A DNA stretch of 64,000 bases. Origin: Benincasa hispida (lineage: Eukaryota > Streptophyta > Magnoliopsida > Cucurbitales > Cucurbitaceae). The notes below the pieces were generated by a model. That model was not told the origin of the DNA and made no database searches. It saw only the letters and a program-made list of their open reading frames with translations. The stretch spans positions 2,706,975-2,770,974 of the forward strand of contig NC_052354.1 in NCBI RefSeq assembly GCF_009727055.1, written 5' to 3'. The position numbers and the translations under genes are program-made. Positions 13,801 through 28,140 of this stretch are shown here, in pieces. Each line of letters opens with the position of its first letter. The first letter of the stretch is position 1.

Positions 13801-16800
13801 CTATATACTCGCGGCTCTTGATGACAGTTCCTGCAACTCAACCACCTCCATATTTTCCTACAAACAAATTGTTTGTATCTCAAGTAAGTTCCATAAGATG
13901 CTACAAAGAACAAAATTCCAACTATTCTAAACCTTTCTTTATGATTGTTGTAGCTTTTAAGCAACTATGTTTTTAGAAAAATCATGTGTGAAATTAAGTA
14001 AATTAGTGAAGTAAAGCTTGAAACCTAAAAAAGAAGGTATTAAAGTTTGATAAATAAATACTAAATTATCTTGTTCTAGTTATAATAGCTAAAATAGACC
14101 TATTACTAAAACTTTGATTACTTTTGTAATATATAATTCAAATAATGGTTTAGAATAATATATTTTGTTTACTCTAAATTATTTCTTAAATACTAAGGGA
14201 GATAGTTTATTTTAAAAAAAAATCAATATGATGTAATTGTTTTAAAAATAGAAGATATAGATTTGATTAGGTGAGAAAGAAATAAACATATGAAATAAAT
14301 CTTATTTAAAAAAATAAAAATAAAAATAAAAATGAATTTACAACCGCATCTGATTTTAGGAGAATCCAAAAAGAGGGTAGGAAACTGATTTCAAAATAGG
14401 CATGAAATGAATGTATTCTTAAAAGTGATGTTAAGAGATTTAATCGCAATCTGTTTTACCAAACAAAAAAAAAAAAAACAGTTAAGATTTACTTTTAATC
14501 ATTTTTATCCTTTCCAACAACACCAAACGTACCCTAAAGCCCAAAAGACTATTTGACTTCAGTTTATAGCAAATCATTTTCCCTCCCAGAATGAAAGCCA
14601 TATATGAAAAAAAACTGGTACCTGTGATTCTTTCAACTTGGTCTCAGCTAGATAGCGTTCCAACGCTCCATCCCCACGAAGAATTTTGCCTCCACATCCT
14701 CTCGAGTTTAGCGAGCCAACAGACTCTTCATCAACGACAACGGCATCTACTCTTTCGTTTCCAGTCTTAACATCTGGAATCTACACATTTGAGGAAAACA
14801 AATGAGCTTATGTCATTAATGAACATTCAAGGACCTCATTGCCATATTGAGATGGATACTTTTAGCCTCAATACCTCATACATGGCTTCTGTAAGAATGC
14901 TTTCCAGTATGGCTCTTAGGCCTCTGGCACCGGTATTCTTGGCCATTGCTTTCTGGGCAATCATTCTCAATGCTTTTTCTGTGTAATGTAGCTTCACCTG
15001 GAAATTGAAATGGTGGTTCGACTAAGCGGGTCTGTTCGCCATAATGATAGTGGAGATGGAAAGGGAAAACGTGGAAATTGGTTGCATGAGAAAGTAGAAA
15101 CTCACTTTATTCATGCCAAACAACTTCTTGTATTGCTTACCAAGAGCGTTTTTCGGTTCAGTGAGGACCTGTTAACAACACCAGGTCGAAAATGCCAAAG
15201 AGAATCAACTGAATGCATAACATGCATACGTATTGCGTATTTGAAAAGCAATGGAGCTTTAGGAATATCTTATATTGATACATGTGCGACAAGGACAATT
15301 CAAACAATATTTTGAATAAATGAAATTGTCAAGGCCTATTAGGTAACCATTTCGTATTTTATTTTTTAAAATTAAGTGTATTTCCTTTCAATAACTTGCA
15401 TCTTTCTTTAAGTACTCCTCCAAAATCCAAAAAACAGAACTACTTTTTTAGTTTTCAAAATTCGGATTGGTTTATAAAAATATTGATAAAAAGTAGATAA
15501 CAAAACAAGAAATTTAGAGGTGGAAGAAGTATTTATAGGTTTAATTTTCAAAAACTAAAAACCAAAAACAAGTAATTATCATACATGCCTAAATATTAAA
15601 CTTTTGTGATATAGAGTAGTTGGAATCTCTATTAAAAAATTTCTTTCAAATGTAGTGTCTAGATTAACAACAAAAATAAAAAGAAAGGAAGGAAGAATTA
15701 ATAATACCTGGACAAGCTGATCCTCAGTTAAGGCTAATAAACTCACAAGAATTGGAAAACGCCCTATAAACTCTGGTATGAGACCATATGCTACAAGATC
15801 AGAACTCTCAACCTGGAAGACATCAAATAGAACATTTAGATGATCTTTAAAGGAATTCTGACCATTTCGTTAAAGGGGAAATGAGATGTCGTGCCAAAAA
15901 TAAAGTAATATGCATTGATTATAAATCTAAAACGTGAAATGAATAAATGAATGCAGAGTTTTAATGCCAAATGCCAACAAATCCAAAGGGCTTTCATTCT
16001 CACTGATTCCAGTAATGACGATGTAACTGCAGCATTTGTCACCCCGCCCATTCTCATGTTAGCACGAACAGGTGCTCCAAAACCAATAGAAGAATCTTGC
16101 CGTCTGATCAGTAAAACAAACCATTTTAGTATTGAGAAAGCATCTTTAACACCGAAAAGGGATGAGAATTCATGGCAAAAAATATTGAATAACCTACCTA
16201 TCAGAGATTGTCTTTTCTAGATCTACGAATGCTCCACCACATATAAACAAAATATCTTTTGTATCTATCTGCAGATTTTTTTCAACTCGGTTAAAACTAA
16301 AGAGATAATATCTCCAGAGGAAAAGCCACAAGTTTAAACATTAAAAGGTGGCGAAGACGCTTATGAAACTATATCTGGAAAAAAGTAATCCCCATCCACA
16401 AGAAAATAAATACAGCAGAAATTGAATGGGCCTAGCTGTCCAACCTAAACCAAAAACCTCTAGCAATCAAAGAAATGTCTTCTATCCTATATATAAAATA
16501 ATATTTTGAGGAGGGGGGCGGTGGTGGGAGGAAAGGAAAACCCCCAAACAAAGAAACTAGAATTCAACTCTGAATCTCATTAATGAATATTTCCAACCAG
16601 ATTTTTTCTAATTATGATAGGGACTTCCTACAGTTATCTGAGCTCGTCTCAATTACAATAAAGAGCAATAAATTCAAATGTCAAATAAGTGATAGATTGA
16701 AGACTTGTTTATGTACTTGAAGACTTGTTTATGTACTTTAACAGCACAAAAGGTACATTATAGTCCACGAGGTAAGCATAAGAAAGAAATCCCTTGTACA

Positions 16801-19800
16801 AAGAATTTGTACAATCACACAAAATTCTCTTCGATTCTAATAATTACAAGAGCAATCTTTCAAAGTTTCTATACTAATTTTACACTCTTTTCTAGCTTGG
16901 TATCATGGTCCCAACACTTTAACGATGGCCGACCAGAAGGCATCTCTTCCCAATACTCTTTTCTAGGGGATTTTGGATCTGATAAACTTAAGTTAAGGTT
17001 TTGCCTTTTTGATGGCATACCCACTCAGATTTAATGATTGACTTAAACATTCACCCAGACTACCATACACAGTAACTCTCTCTTTACCCATCGTTTACTC
17101 AAGAGTTGAACGTATACCCACAACATGCAGACACATGAAGCCATGAATGACCCCAACCCTATGCTCCTACCTAGTGGAATTTTGCTTCTTCAGGTCTCTA
17201 TTCTTCCCTGTTTACACCACCTTTATGTGTGTATATGTATACATGTAATACAAGTAAAGCTCTACCTAAGCAAAGACAAACAAATTTCTTCAGAAATATC
17301 TGTTGAAGAAAAACAAAGGTTCTAATAGATTACACAGATTCATGTAATCATTACCATACTAAACTTTAGCTTCTAAAAGGATTATCATGAAGAAATGTTG
17401 CAAGACACTGAAACACTTGCATATAGGTGAACAAAAGAAATTTGAGAGAGAACTTTTGTATATTTACCTGAATGTTATCACAGCGAGGATGTTTTCTTGC
17501 CCCCTTCTCAGGAACGTTTACTATCTAGACAACAAGTCATACCCAGAATTTAGTATATTATGAATTTAGGATGGGGAAAATATACGGCTAAAAATAGTAT
17601 AAAAAGATCCATATTCTTTTTTCCATTTTGTGGAAATTAAATTACAATTTGTCCGTGAGATAACAGAGTGGGAAGGTCAGAATTAAGAAGAATAACAAGG
17701 TAGAAAGGACAACCATCTAGATCTAAAATGTTAATGAACCTACAGATAGACTGGTTACTCCAATATTTTTTTTACTTTTTTTAAAACTAGAAATGGACTT
17801 TTGAGACTAATGTTCAAAAGATATAAACTCCACAAGGGAGTGAAAATAAAACAACTCAAAAAACAAGACATAATATAAAGATTAAATCGAAAAATGAATG
17901 CATTCCAATTTCCAGTTGAGAAACAAATATCTTGAGAATAGAAAGCTTAAAAGGGCTTTACAATTCTAATAGAGATCCATCAATATGATTTTCTTGTTCG
18001 ACGATTTAAATCTTCAAATGGCAACATAAACAAATTCCAATATTCCATAATCCTACAACGTACCACTAAGCAAGAAGCTAAATTAATTAGTTGAAAACTT
18101 TCATGAAAAAGAATGTTGGAAAAAATAAATATAACTGTCAGCAGATGTGAAGCTATCATACTACTGTATGTACGTTGAAGGGAGAGAGAGAGAGAACAAA
18201 TCATACAATATGTTTCTTAGTTCCTATAGTGTTTAGGGTTGAACTAAGGACACGGCTTAGAGATTGAATCCTCAAGGACCCACGTAAGAAGGAATCCCTC
18301 CTGCTCTGCACTACCTTCTATGGAGGAGCCACATAGTTTTAAACCGTAAGATGTACAAGAGAGAAGTGCGAAAGTATTTTGAATTGATGGGATATGTAGA
18401 ATTTTAATCACTATCCAACAGTTACTAAAAGGCATTGTGGCAGTTTTATTCAATAATTTTCTCCTATCACGAAGTCTATGACCAATTATTGAGTATTAGT
18501 AATAGTAACCATATTTTATAGCTCTAGACTGAGACTCCAAAGTTTTGCAAAAGAAGTATCTGCACTCGAGTTGTTTTCTAGGCCTTCCAAGTTTTTTCCA
18601 CATCACAACATCCTTAAAAAGAGATAATACCAATGGCTCCAAATATTTTGATCATAACTAACCTTTTCATTACAAGAAACTGTTATTTTCTTTTATTCAG
18701 GACTTTGGGGAACTCAAGGCAACAAGCTATGGAAAATAAAGAATAAAAAATCATCTTTGGTCCCTACACTTTGATTTGTAAAGATTAAATCCTTGTACTT
18801 TCAAATTTATAATAACTTTAAGTCTTTTGAGTTTTATCATGTAACAACTTATCCGCTCTACTTTCAAATTTGTAACAATTTAGTCCTTATACTTTCAATT
18901 CGTAACATTTTCGTCCCTATCGTGAAAAATCTAATCAATCTTAATTTTCAATTTCGATTATGTAAAGATTTAGTCTTTATAATTTACATACAAACTTGAA
19001 CCTTTATCAGTTTATCAACCTACGGTAAGAAATTTCATTAAAACTTAATAATATTTTTCATGATAGGTACTAATATGTTACAAATTGTAAAGTAAAAAGA
19101 CGAAATTGATATTTATCGAAGTTCAGGGACTAAATCCTTAATAACTTAATTGTTACAATTGAGACCAATGATAGGTAGACTACGACAACCATCTAGGAAG
19201 GAGAAAAGGAAGGTCTGAAGCCCAAAACTAAATAAAAAGAGGTATAATCCAACAAAATCAGACGAAGATCATAATTACTAAAAAAAAAAAAAAAGAAAAA
19301 AAAGGAAACACTATAAAACTAACGCCCACAAGCAGCCAGGCATTAAATCAAGTCCCCATGGACTTCCTCCCTCAATCGCTTCACCTCTTCACCTCTTAGG
19401 ATCAAAAGGTAACAACCTAAGGGCAAGAGGTTGAGAAGAACCCTCCCTAAAGAGCCTTCCAATGGTTAAAAATCAAGAAGATGCTATAGTTACAAAAGAA
19501 TTTGGTGTAATTAGTACACAACCAAGATGCTGAGTGTTGAATAACTGTCCAAAAAGAATCAAAAGCATAATTATCTTCAAAAATTCTGTTATTTCTTTCC
19601 TTCCAAATGCACCATAGGAGAGATCGAGTAGCACATCTCCAAATGATTTTACCTTTGCCACCGAAAGCAAAGCAATCCAGCCCCTCAGCCATCCAGTCAT
19701 CAACCCTGTTAGGTAGGCAGCACTCCAGCCCAAAAGTTCTGAACAGAAGAGCCCAACCTTTGTGGCAAAGTCGCAGTGAAGGAACAAATGGTCCAAGGAC

Positions 19801-22800
19801 TCCTCAGACTTCAAGCAGAGAGCAAATGGAAGGGCGAAGGGAAGAGTTTTTAAGCTTCCTTTGAAGTTTCTCGTGAGTGTTTAAGCTTCTATGAGCGAGG
19901 GACCCCAAGAAGAATTTAACGTTTTTGGGAATTTTGAGCCTCCACACAAGAGATACTAAAGAAAGGGCAGGGTTCTCTTAGTGAGGTTCAAAAAAGTAGT
20001 TCTAGTACTAAACTTCCCTGAGGCATCTAGCTTCCATTTGAGGCGATCATGAGTATCCCGAGGTATCCAAGAGTTTAAGGTTTCCAAAATTGCCACCAAA
20101 TCACCCAACTCTCTATCAAAAACTCGTCTTCTGAGACCCAAGTTCCAGGAATGACTAGAAGCACACCAACAATCCGCAATCACAACATTCTTTTTTAGAG
20201 ATAAAGTATAAATATCAGGGATTTTCAGCATAAGGGGTTGAGAGTCACACCACTTGTCTTTCCAAAAGCTGACCAATCTCCCATCTCCCACGGTAAACTC
20301 AATGAAATTAAAGTGCTCTTTAAGCTTTAAAGTGTTGGCCAGAGTCTAGATTCCCTTCCCTTCTAAGGCTTATTAGAAGACTAGCCGAGAACATCAACCC
20401 CACATGTGGCCCCAATAACACGTCTCCAAAGAGTGTTTTCTTCATGACAAAACTTCCACAACCATTTCATAAGAAGCGCGGTGTTCTTCTGACGAAGGAA
20501 ACCAATTCAAGACCACCAAAGTGGAGGAAGATGCCACACTCCAGTTGACAAGGTGGGAAGTAGGATTACAGGGCCCCCGGTCCAAATGAAGTCTCTAATG
20601 ATCTTTTCCAAACAATTAATAGCACAAGTCGAGGCTTGCATAAGAGAGAAAAAGTAACAAGGGAGAGAGTCAAGAACCAATTGAGCGAGTGTTAGTCTAC
20701 CACCCTTTGAGGGGGAGATCCCTCTCCATTTGTCTACCCTGATTTTAAACCTCTCCTCAAGAGAATTCCAAGCTACCTTAGCGCGTTGTGTTTCCCACCA
20801 ATAGGGAACCCAAATACGTGAACAGGAAAGTTTCCACCTTGCACCCAAACTTCGCAGCATAGCGATCCACTTCCTCATTGTCAAGGTTTAAACGGATAAG
20901 AGAGGTTTTAGAGACATTAAGGTACAGGCCCAATCTCAAAAGAAACAAGTTTAAACCAATAAGAGAGGTTTAAACCAATAACCTCTTCACCTCTTTAAAA
21001 ACCTTATTATTCCTCTTAAGCCAGATACCCCCAAACACCTAATAATAATAATACTGATTATAATAAATAAATAAGAGAACCAATTTGCTACAACCTATTA
21101 CCTTTCTCATAAAAAAGGCAAACACAAGCGGACCTCCTAAATCATAGAAAACCAATCTCTCCTCCAAGCAAAATGTAAACCAAAAGCTTTATATCATCTG
21201 CTGCAGATTGACTACAGAAAATGACAATCACGTAGAAGATGGTGAAGGTCCTCCGATAGCCACCTATAGAGAATGCACCATTGCAATTGTAATTGCAATA
21301 CAAAGCAAGAGCAGAGTTAGACCAGATCCATAGAGTTAACCTGATCGTGAAAAACTTGCCAAACAAAATTTGTCCTTCTTCAGGATTTCACTTCCAGATT
21401 GCAGCAGAAGATGAGGTAACCTAGTGAGGAGTAGGAATAACTGGTAACTGGGGATTCCACTCAACACAGACTGGATAAAAATGAGTCTTGTATGTTTCCA
21501 ATTAGACAGCCTTTTTTGAATCTTGTATGAGACTAGGATTCTAGAAAACCTGACTCTGCAAATTATCTCCTAAAGGAAGCCCAAGAAAAGAGAACGGAAA
21601 TGGGTTCACCTCACATCTAGCCAAAGAGGCCCAATAACTTAATATGGTAGAGCAACAATTGAGACCAATTATAGAACTTTTACTCCTATTAATCTTAAGG
21701 CCAAAAATAGCTTCGAAGAACGACAATTATCCATTATGGTCAACGAAACAACTCTCATGGCCTGAACAAATGAAAAGAGTGTCATTGGCAAACTGAAGAT
21801 GTGTCAAATGAATTGACTACTTTCCCACCTTAAAACCCTCCAACACCCCATTTATTCATTCCAACTGACACAATTCTACTCAACTCATTATATCTACAAT
21901 AAAAATAAACAGTAAAGGCGACCCTCTTGTCTGAGACCCCTGGAAGCAAAAATCTTTCCAATAGGTCTCCCATGACAAAGATCGAGAAGTTTGTAGACCT
22001 TACACAATTAAATATCCAGGATCTCCACTTGAACTCAAACTCCTCCAACACTATCTAAGAAGTTCCAATCCACATGGTCAGGCTTCCTGAAAATCGACTT
22101 GGAAGATAACCCCTTCTTCTTTTCACTGCCTATAGTCTTCATTCTTTAATGACTTTGTAAGCTATTAACAGTTGGTCTAAGATTTTCCTGTTACTATAAA
22201 AGCACCTTGAGAAGTAGAAACAGTACTAAGGAGGGCCGTCCTCAATTATCAGCCAAAGTTTTCAACTTCATCTTACATAAACTCATACAGGCTAATCGGT
22301 CTATAAGCTTTATCTTTCTCAGGGATAAGGCACACCTATGACTCACTCATTCCAGAACCAATAATAGCCCCTCATGAAATTTAGTGAAAACCTTCCAGAA
22401 GTCCTCTTTAATACACTCCCAATTATCTTGTAAAAATGCCATTGTGAAGCCATCTATCCCAATGGATTTATTATTGTCATAGCAAATAACACTTTGTGAA
22501 TTTCAGCTAGAGTAAAAAGGGCCTCCAAACCCTCGTTCTCTTTTCCTAGATGAGGATCTGGTCTAAACATTCTACAACGGTCTAGAGATAAAAAATGTAC
22601 ATTTAATAAACGTGTCCTAAATTCAAAAAAATAAAATGACGTGTCGTGTTTGTATCGTGTCGCGTCCATATCCGAACTTCTTAAGATTATACCTCCTACC
22701 TGTCACCACATTATGAAAGGAGGAATTTTCAACTCCATCCAATCGGGCTTTGTCTGGTCTCGAGCTTATGTTCTCCCTCCCCAATAAGGCTGACAAACTC

Positions 22801-25800
22801 GCTTTTAAAGTAAACTCTCTCCTCTCTCAACTCCCTAGGAGGAATCCTATCCTCCTCCAACCAATCCATGCTTCTAACTCGTTCCACAATCTCAGCCTTC
22901 CTCGTTCTTAAACCACCAAAAGCAGGCAGATATGAGAAATGATATGGTACACTATATGTAAACCATTAAATATAAACCAACCCACTAAAACAAGAAATTG
23001 CATGTTTATGGACATATTACGATAAGCATCTCCAGTTACAAAGTAAATTAGCTAACTGACGCTAATAGTAAAAGCTGCACACAAAAAAGATAAAGAACCA
23101 AAAAAGATCACAATCTGAGATGGCATAACTATTTTTCCTTGAACACGTTAAATTGGGAAAAGTAGTGCACTGCAAGTGATAAAGTTCAATCAACTCACGG
23201 TTCCTTCTAGCATCTTCAATAATGCCTGTTGAACACCCTCACCAGAAACATCTCTGCTAATATTTAGACTCTCAGCCTGAGAAGAAGGATACCAATTACA
23301 ACGTTTATGTTGATATAGTGGATCTCGATAAAGAAAAGATATTGATTAATTGAAGAAACATGAAAACCTTCTTTGTTATTTTGTCTACTTCATCAATGTA
23401 AATCATCCCTTGTTGAGCTGCTTGTACATTGAATTCTGCTGCCTAAATCAATATAAAATGTGCATCAATATTAGCTGCTCTTAGATTAGGAGGCCAGATC
23501 TGGATAATTATAAAGTACAAGGACAGTTCAACGGGGAGAGAGAATATTTAGGTAAAAACCAGATGTCTTGCACTGAAATTGTCATCAATCATCCAATCAG
23601 TTTAACAAAATGATGAGGAAACGACATAGACCTATTTCTCTCTAAGAGGAAAGGCATATAATCTTGCAAAAGAAAAAAGAAATATGGTGACAGTTTGAAC
23701 CAGCATTAATTCAAGAGCATAGAAACACTTCAGCAATCATAAAGTAAGATTGATAAAGAATACAATGCAATAACCGGAAATAGAGATGAAACTTGGTTAT
23801 GAACTTTTCTGTACAGTAACATTTTCTCAGTTTGTTGAGCTAAATTATCGGGCATTAATACACCACATCAGCTCTCTCCTAGTAGAATGAGAAGAAGAAA
23901 TGAGGGTTTGGCCAATTTTTCAAAATTTTCATCTTCATAGGAGTAGAGAAATTTCTTGAGCTCAAAGTTTATCTGAGCATTAATACTAGCACTCTTAATT
24001 CAATAAAAAAAAAATAAAAAAGAGGAAAACAGACCATTGTAGCAGAAATATGAAATAAATAAAACTACTATACAATGCAGAGATAAATGACATAAAAATC
24101 CGACCACAATTTGATAAAGTCAGCAAACTATGAGGGAAATTGCTAAACATTTAGTCAAGGAAATTAAACATCAAGCTTACAGCAAGTAGCTTGTACAAAA
24201 TTGATTCAACGTCTTCTCCAACATAACCAGCCTGCAAAAAGTAAAAGCATCCTCTCTTAATTCAATAACAGATCCTTATTATTATTATTTTTTTATTGAA
24301 ATAACTCCTTCCATTGAGAAAATGAAAAGAATACAAGGCCATACAAAAAACCAAATTCACAAAACCCCACTAAACAAACCTTTATTATTTTGAGAAGAAG
24401 CTAATATTGTATTGTTGAAACAAAAATTAATTTTTCAAACCAGCGTTGGAGGATCAGAGAACATGGAAAAATGAAGAAAATTAGTGCAATGTGTGGGTTC
24501 TCTACTATCAAATTAAAGGATTGTTTCTACAATTATTGTCCCGCCTCCCTTTTGAGAAGAGACAAACAAAAGGATAAGGCACCCTTTAATGAAAACTGAA
24601 AAGCTTTATCATAGAAACGATGGACTATGTAGGGTAGAAAATTTTGGACAAATAGGAGACTTCTAGCAATGGAAGGAAGGAAACCCAACTAAACTCAAAA
24701 GCGTTCCCATAACCTCCAAGCAAGGTGTAAGGGGGAAAAAGGATCGTAGGTCTCCATTGTTTTCTATCAATGAGTGCATATATTGAGCTACTTTTATAGG
24801 TGAACAGTCAAATATAATGGAATTGATATCCGTATCTTCTCTTCCTCCGAGCAAACCATGCAATTCCACGACAATCTTCATGTTTTAGGCACCTCATGCA
24901 ATAATCAAGCCATATCCCTTCACGAAAAGACCAGCACACATCTAATGGAATTAGAAGCCCAGAAATTGTGAAGAGAAGTGGATTAATACTGAAAAGTTTA
25001 ATGATGCCATTGGAGCCACAGTACCCAACACTTAACCGTACAGTTCTCTTTGATCTCTCATTAAATTTCTGCACAGTCAACTTCCAATTTGTGGGTTACA
25101 GCCACCTAAATCCATAAATAATTATAATCTTCCACCCGATCCCAGTGGGGATTACAAAAGAAAATACATATATTTATGAGTGGTCTACATCCATTGTCTA
25201 CAACTTTCCTTCTATCTTTCACACATTAGTTACTAATTTAGTTCTTCTTTGGGTTCAAAGCAGTATTTTATCTTTTCATAAAAGAAACATTGGAGAACAT
25301 TTCAACCCAGGCTCTCAAGGACCTCTCTGGGCAAGCAAAACTTCATACTCTGGAACAAGAAAAGCTACATTGGCCAGAGTTTTGAGATAGAAAAAACAAG
25401 TTTCTTAACATTTTTAAATCACATCTTCCACCTTCAAACATTGCTTAAATCAGCTAAAAAATGAAGTAGGAATACAAGAAAGAACTAATATCCATAAAGT
25501 TAGGGCATCTCCATCTGACATAGAAACACTCTCCCATTCTTTACCCTTCAGTTGCTATTCTCTTATCTTGTTGACTTTCAATCTAAGACATACCCAACTA
25601 TTTCAAGAATTCTGCTGCAATTGAGCTACTGCCTACTAGCTACCCCTTGTTTCAAAAAAGGAAAAAAAATGAAAGAACGAGAAATAAATTTTGTATCAGC
25701 AAAACTCTAAAATGCTGCAGACTTTCCCAGTCCCAAGAAGCTAAGAATTTTTATCGATGTGGCGAGGCTCAAGTTCATGACTTCATTAAGAAATTACCAA

Positions 25801-27745
25801 GTTTAGGAAGTCATATATAGATGACCATGGAATTATCCACAAAGAAAAAAGGGCACAATAAGATGACTAGAATGTGCCAGAAATTCATAGTAAACATATG
25901 AACATCATATGTTATGGTTTCCTACAAATCACTAAGAGGGAATGAAAGAAAGAAAGAAATTAACCTGTGTTAAAGTTGTAGCATCAGCAATGACAAATGG
26001 CACATTCACAAATCGAGCCAAAGTCTTTGCAAGGAGTGTCTTACCTATATTACAATTTGCAAAGTAGAACAGATCTTCAATACATTGAGGATGCATAGTA
26101 TTATGCCAATGACAATCAGTGTCAATATATTGGAACTTGATAAGTGTAAAAGGTCATACCAGAGCCTGTTGGGCCCATCAAGAGAACATTGCTCTTTTCC
26201 AACTCCACGTTATCATCATCGTCTATCATATCTTGGGGACCTGATTCAGATCCTGACCGGCTACACAAATCCAAAGCAACAATAACAGCTAACTCATAGA
26301 CATGGACTGAAGGAAAACATATTTACCACATAACAATTTTGATGCATTTGTTGCATCTTAAATGCAAACGTTATAAGAAAAACTAACCCTTTTTGCAAGG
26401 AAGCATGATATATTCGTTTGTAATGGTTATGTACAGCCACAGAAAGTACCTGATAAAGATAAGAGAAAGCGGACTTTGAAATTTTACAATAGTTCACAAA
26501 ATAATATTGCAATTAATCAGCGCATGATGATATAATTTCTTCTTGCCATAACAATCACCTAAATTTTGCAAAAATATATTCTTCAGCACTGGACATCATA
26601 GCTTACACTCATTCACTCCTAGTTATCATCGTGCTAGATAGTAGTCAAACTTCAAAGACCAGGTTACTGGAGAAATTTAGAAAGAAACTAAAATATGACG
26701 AGCTAGGCACAATTAACTTCATGATAGCTGATTTACTTGAGTAATATCACTAAAGAACCTCTAAACTGAATGAAATGCATACTAATAATAATTCCATCAG
26801 ATCACTGAAAAAGGGTATGCAGACCTTCTTGGCTTTTTCTTGGCCAATAACAAATTTATCCAAGCCCTTGCAAATCTCTTTTGGAGTGGGTAGATCCTTC
26901 CCCAAATTCGATCCTCCCCACTCACTCTTCTTCCCATCACCAGTGCCATTCCCACCAGAACCCGAGGTGCTTCCATTAGGACCTGTAGCACGAACGAAGT
27001 TCACACCAGGCGCAAATGGCGGACCTGGAGGAGAATGCACCGCCAACCCATTAACGGGAGGCGGTCCAGGAGGCCAATTCTCAGGCGGTTCTCCACCATA
27101 CGATCTCGCAGTTTCTAAAAACGAGACTCTCAGCCTACTATTCACATAATTTTCATCTGAAAAACCAGCGATGGCATTACCTTTACCATCTTTGGTAGTG
27201 ATCCTTCTTTCTGATGAATTCTTTGGTTTGGAATTCAGATTGCCGATCTCGATGAAGCTGCCCTGTAGAGGAGCGATCTTGTACGGACGGAAGTAGTAAG
27301 CGGTTTTGCAATTGGGGCACAAATTAACGGCCTCGTAAGCTTCTCTTCCTCCACCAGTCTTGGGAGGAGCATCGCCAGAAAAGGAAAGAGAGGAAGAAGG
27401 AGGATTGAGGGTTGGGAAATGGCGGTTAGAGAAGAGGATATCCATATGCTTAGAACAACGTGGGCAATTGGCTTCGGCCCGAATCTTACGGATTGGAGTA
27501 CCTGTATTGTTGGTCTGTGAATGGAAATCATCAGAACCGGACCCGCCGTTGTCCCATTTATACCGTTCCTGAACGCCGATAAACGACTCCCGCCGGCGAT
27601 GACTCGAAACATGAAGATAATTGAGATGGGTCGAAATGGGGCAAATCTGGGTCAAACGGTAATGGTGATTTGAGAAACAGAGCAGCCTCCTTATTGCCTT
27701 CAACTTCTTCCATTTGAAGATCGCACTTCCACCACTGCCAGACAT
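13801..27745 (-). CDS. CLPX: ATP-dependent Clp protease ATP-binding subunit ClpX, mitochondrial type
   Basis: Fifteen exons on the minus strand join in frame to 700 residues: 27745-26825, 26449-26388, 26260-26160, 26044-25965, 24231-24181, 23442-23368, 23276-23199, 17524-17468, 16268-16198, 16103-16004, 15812-15708, 15168-15106, 14997-14875, 14780-14622, 13857-13801. ClpX is the AAA+ unfoldase that feeds substrates to ClpP, in plants in the mitochondrial matrix. Visible parts are a basic N-terminus, a zinc site CPRC/CPNC (C94, C97, C143, C146), Walker A GPTGSGKT (357-364), pore loop GYVG (390-393), Walker B YIDE (420-423), RKH loop (466-468), the ClpP-docking IGF (505-507) and sensor-2 GARGLR (R613). 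Residue 471 (KHPRC) is Cys where Gly is usual. Intron 7 (17525-23198, 5.7 kb) contains a LINE. The last exon ([18 protein letters not shown]) is supported by its splice site and frame. Confidence 0.95.
18755..19165. mobile_element. MITE-like repeat in ClpX intron 7
   Basis: TTGGTCCCTACACTTTGATT at the left and GTTCAGGGACTAAATCCTTAA at the right form an imperfect inverted repeat. Internal TTAGTCC/CTTTCAAATT units recur several times between them. It resembles, but is not a close copy of, the foldback repeat at 9128-9580. Confidence 0.45.
19215..22945 (-). pseudogene. Decayed L1-type LINE (reverse transcriptase ORF) inside ClpX intron 7
   Basis: On the minus strand, pieces of a plant LINE ORF2 occur in the right order. 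They are a linker ([17 protein letters not shown]), RT palm segments ([22 protein letters not shown]), a thumb/connection region ([37 protein letters not shown]) and the zinc-binding tail ([24 protein letters not shown]). Stops and shifts break the frame throughout. The catalytic FADD reads FAND at 21786-21794 (D to N). No poly(A) tail or target duplication is certain. A T-rich stretch on the minus strand (19276-19305) falls in the 3' UTR-like end. It shares the ClpX transcription direction and would be removed with the intron. Confidence 0.85.
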
Positions 27746-28140
27746 GGGTAAATTTGTATATAACTCAAAAAGCTAAAGAATTAAGACAGTTCTTCAAGAA
27801 CCCAGATGAAATCCAATTCAGTACAAGCTCTAAATCTCGAGAAAAGAGAGAGAGAGAAATATAGATGGACAAAAAGTGGTAAAAAGTGCACTAAAATGAA
27901 GAAAGAGTACAAATTTCGCTATGAGATTGTTAATTTATTGAGAGAGAGAGAGATAGAGAGAGGTGTGGAATATTTTATGATTGAGAGGATGAGAAGGAAT
28001 GTGGGATTTGGGAAAGAAAACAGGGAGAGGAGCGAACAGAGGAAGATGAAATTGGGAGAGTTTCAAGGACGAACTCTCATCGTATTCAACTGCTCATCCA
28101 CGCACAAATTTCAGTTCTTAAATGGATGAGATTGTGGATT
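27746..28140 (-). promoter_or_regulatory. ClpX 5' flank with GA/CT repeats
   Basis: Upstream of the ClpX start the plus strand carries GAGAGA tracts (27839-27860, 27940-27962), which are CT repeats on the gene's strand. CT microsatellites in leaders and core promoters are common in plant housekeeping genes. No strong TATA box is seen. The plus-strand ORF here is low-complexity and not believed. Confidence 0.35.

Noticed and set aside
13667..13976. Plus-strand ORFs of about 87-98 codons near 13.7-13.9 kb
   Set aside because: They overlap the antisense of the last ClpX exon, whose splice site, frame and stop explain the open reading.
14622..14622. ClpX ending by read-through after exon 14 (VPVFFHIW.. 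to a stop)
   Set aside because: A GT donor occurs at the conserved end (LKESQ) and a proper last exon with acceptor and stop lies at 13857-13801, giving a normal length.
24663..25080. Minus-strand ORFs of 72 and 90 codons in ClpX intron 4
   Set aside because: Composition looks coding-like but no motif is recognisable and the two frames overlap with stops. It may be a decayed repeat, too uncertain to annotate.
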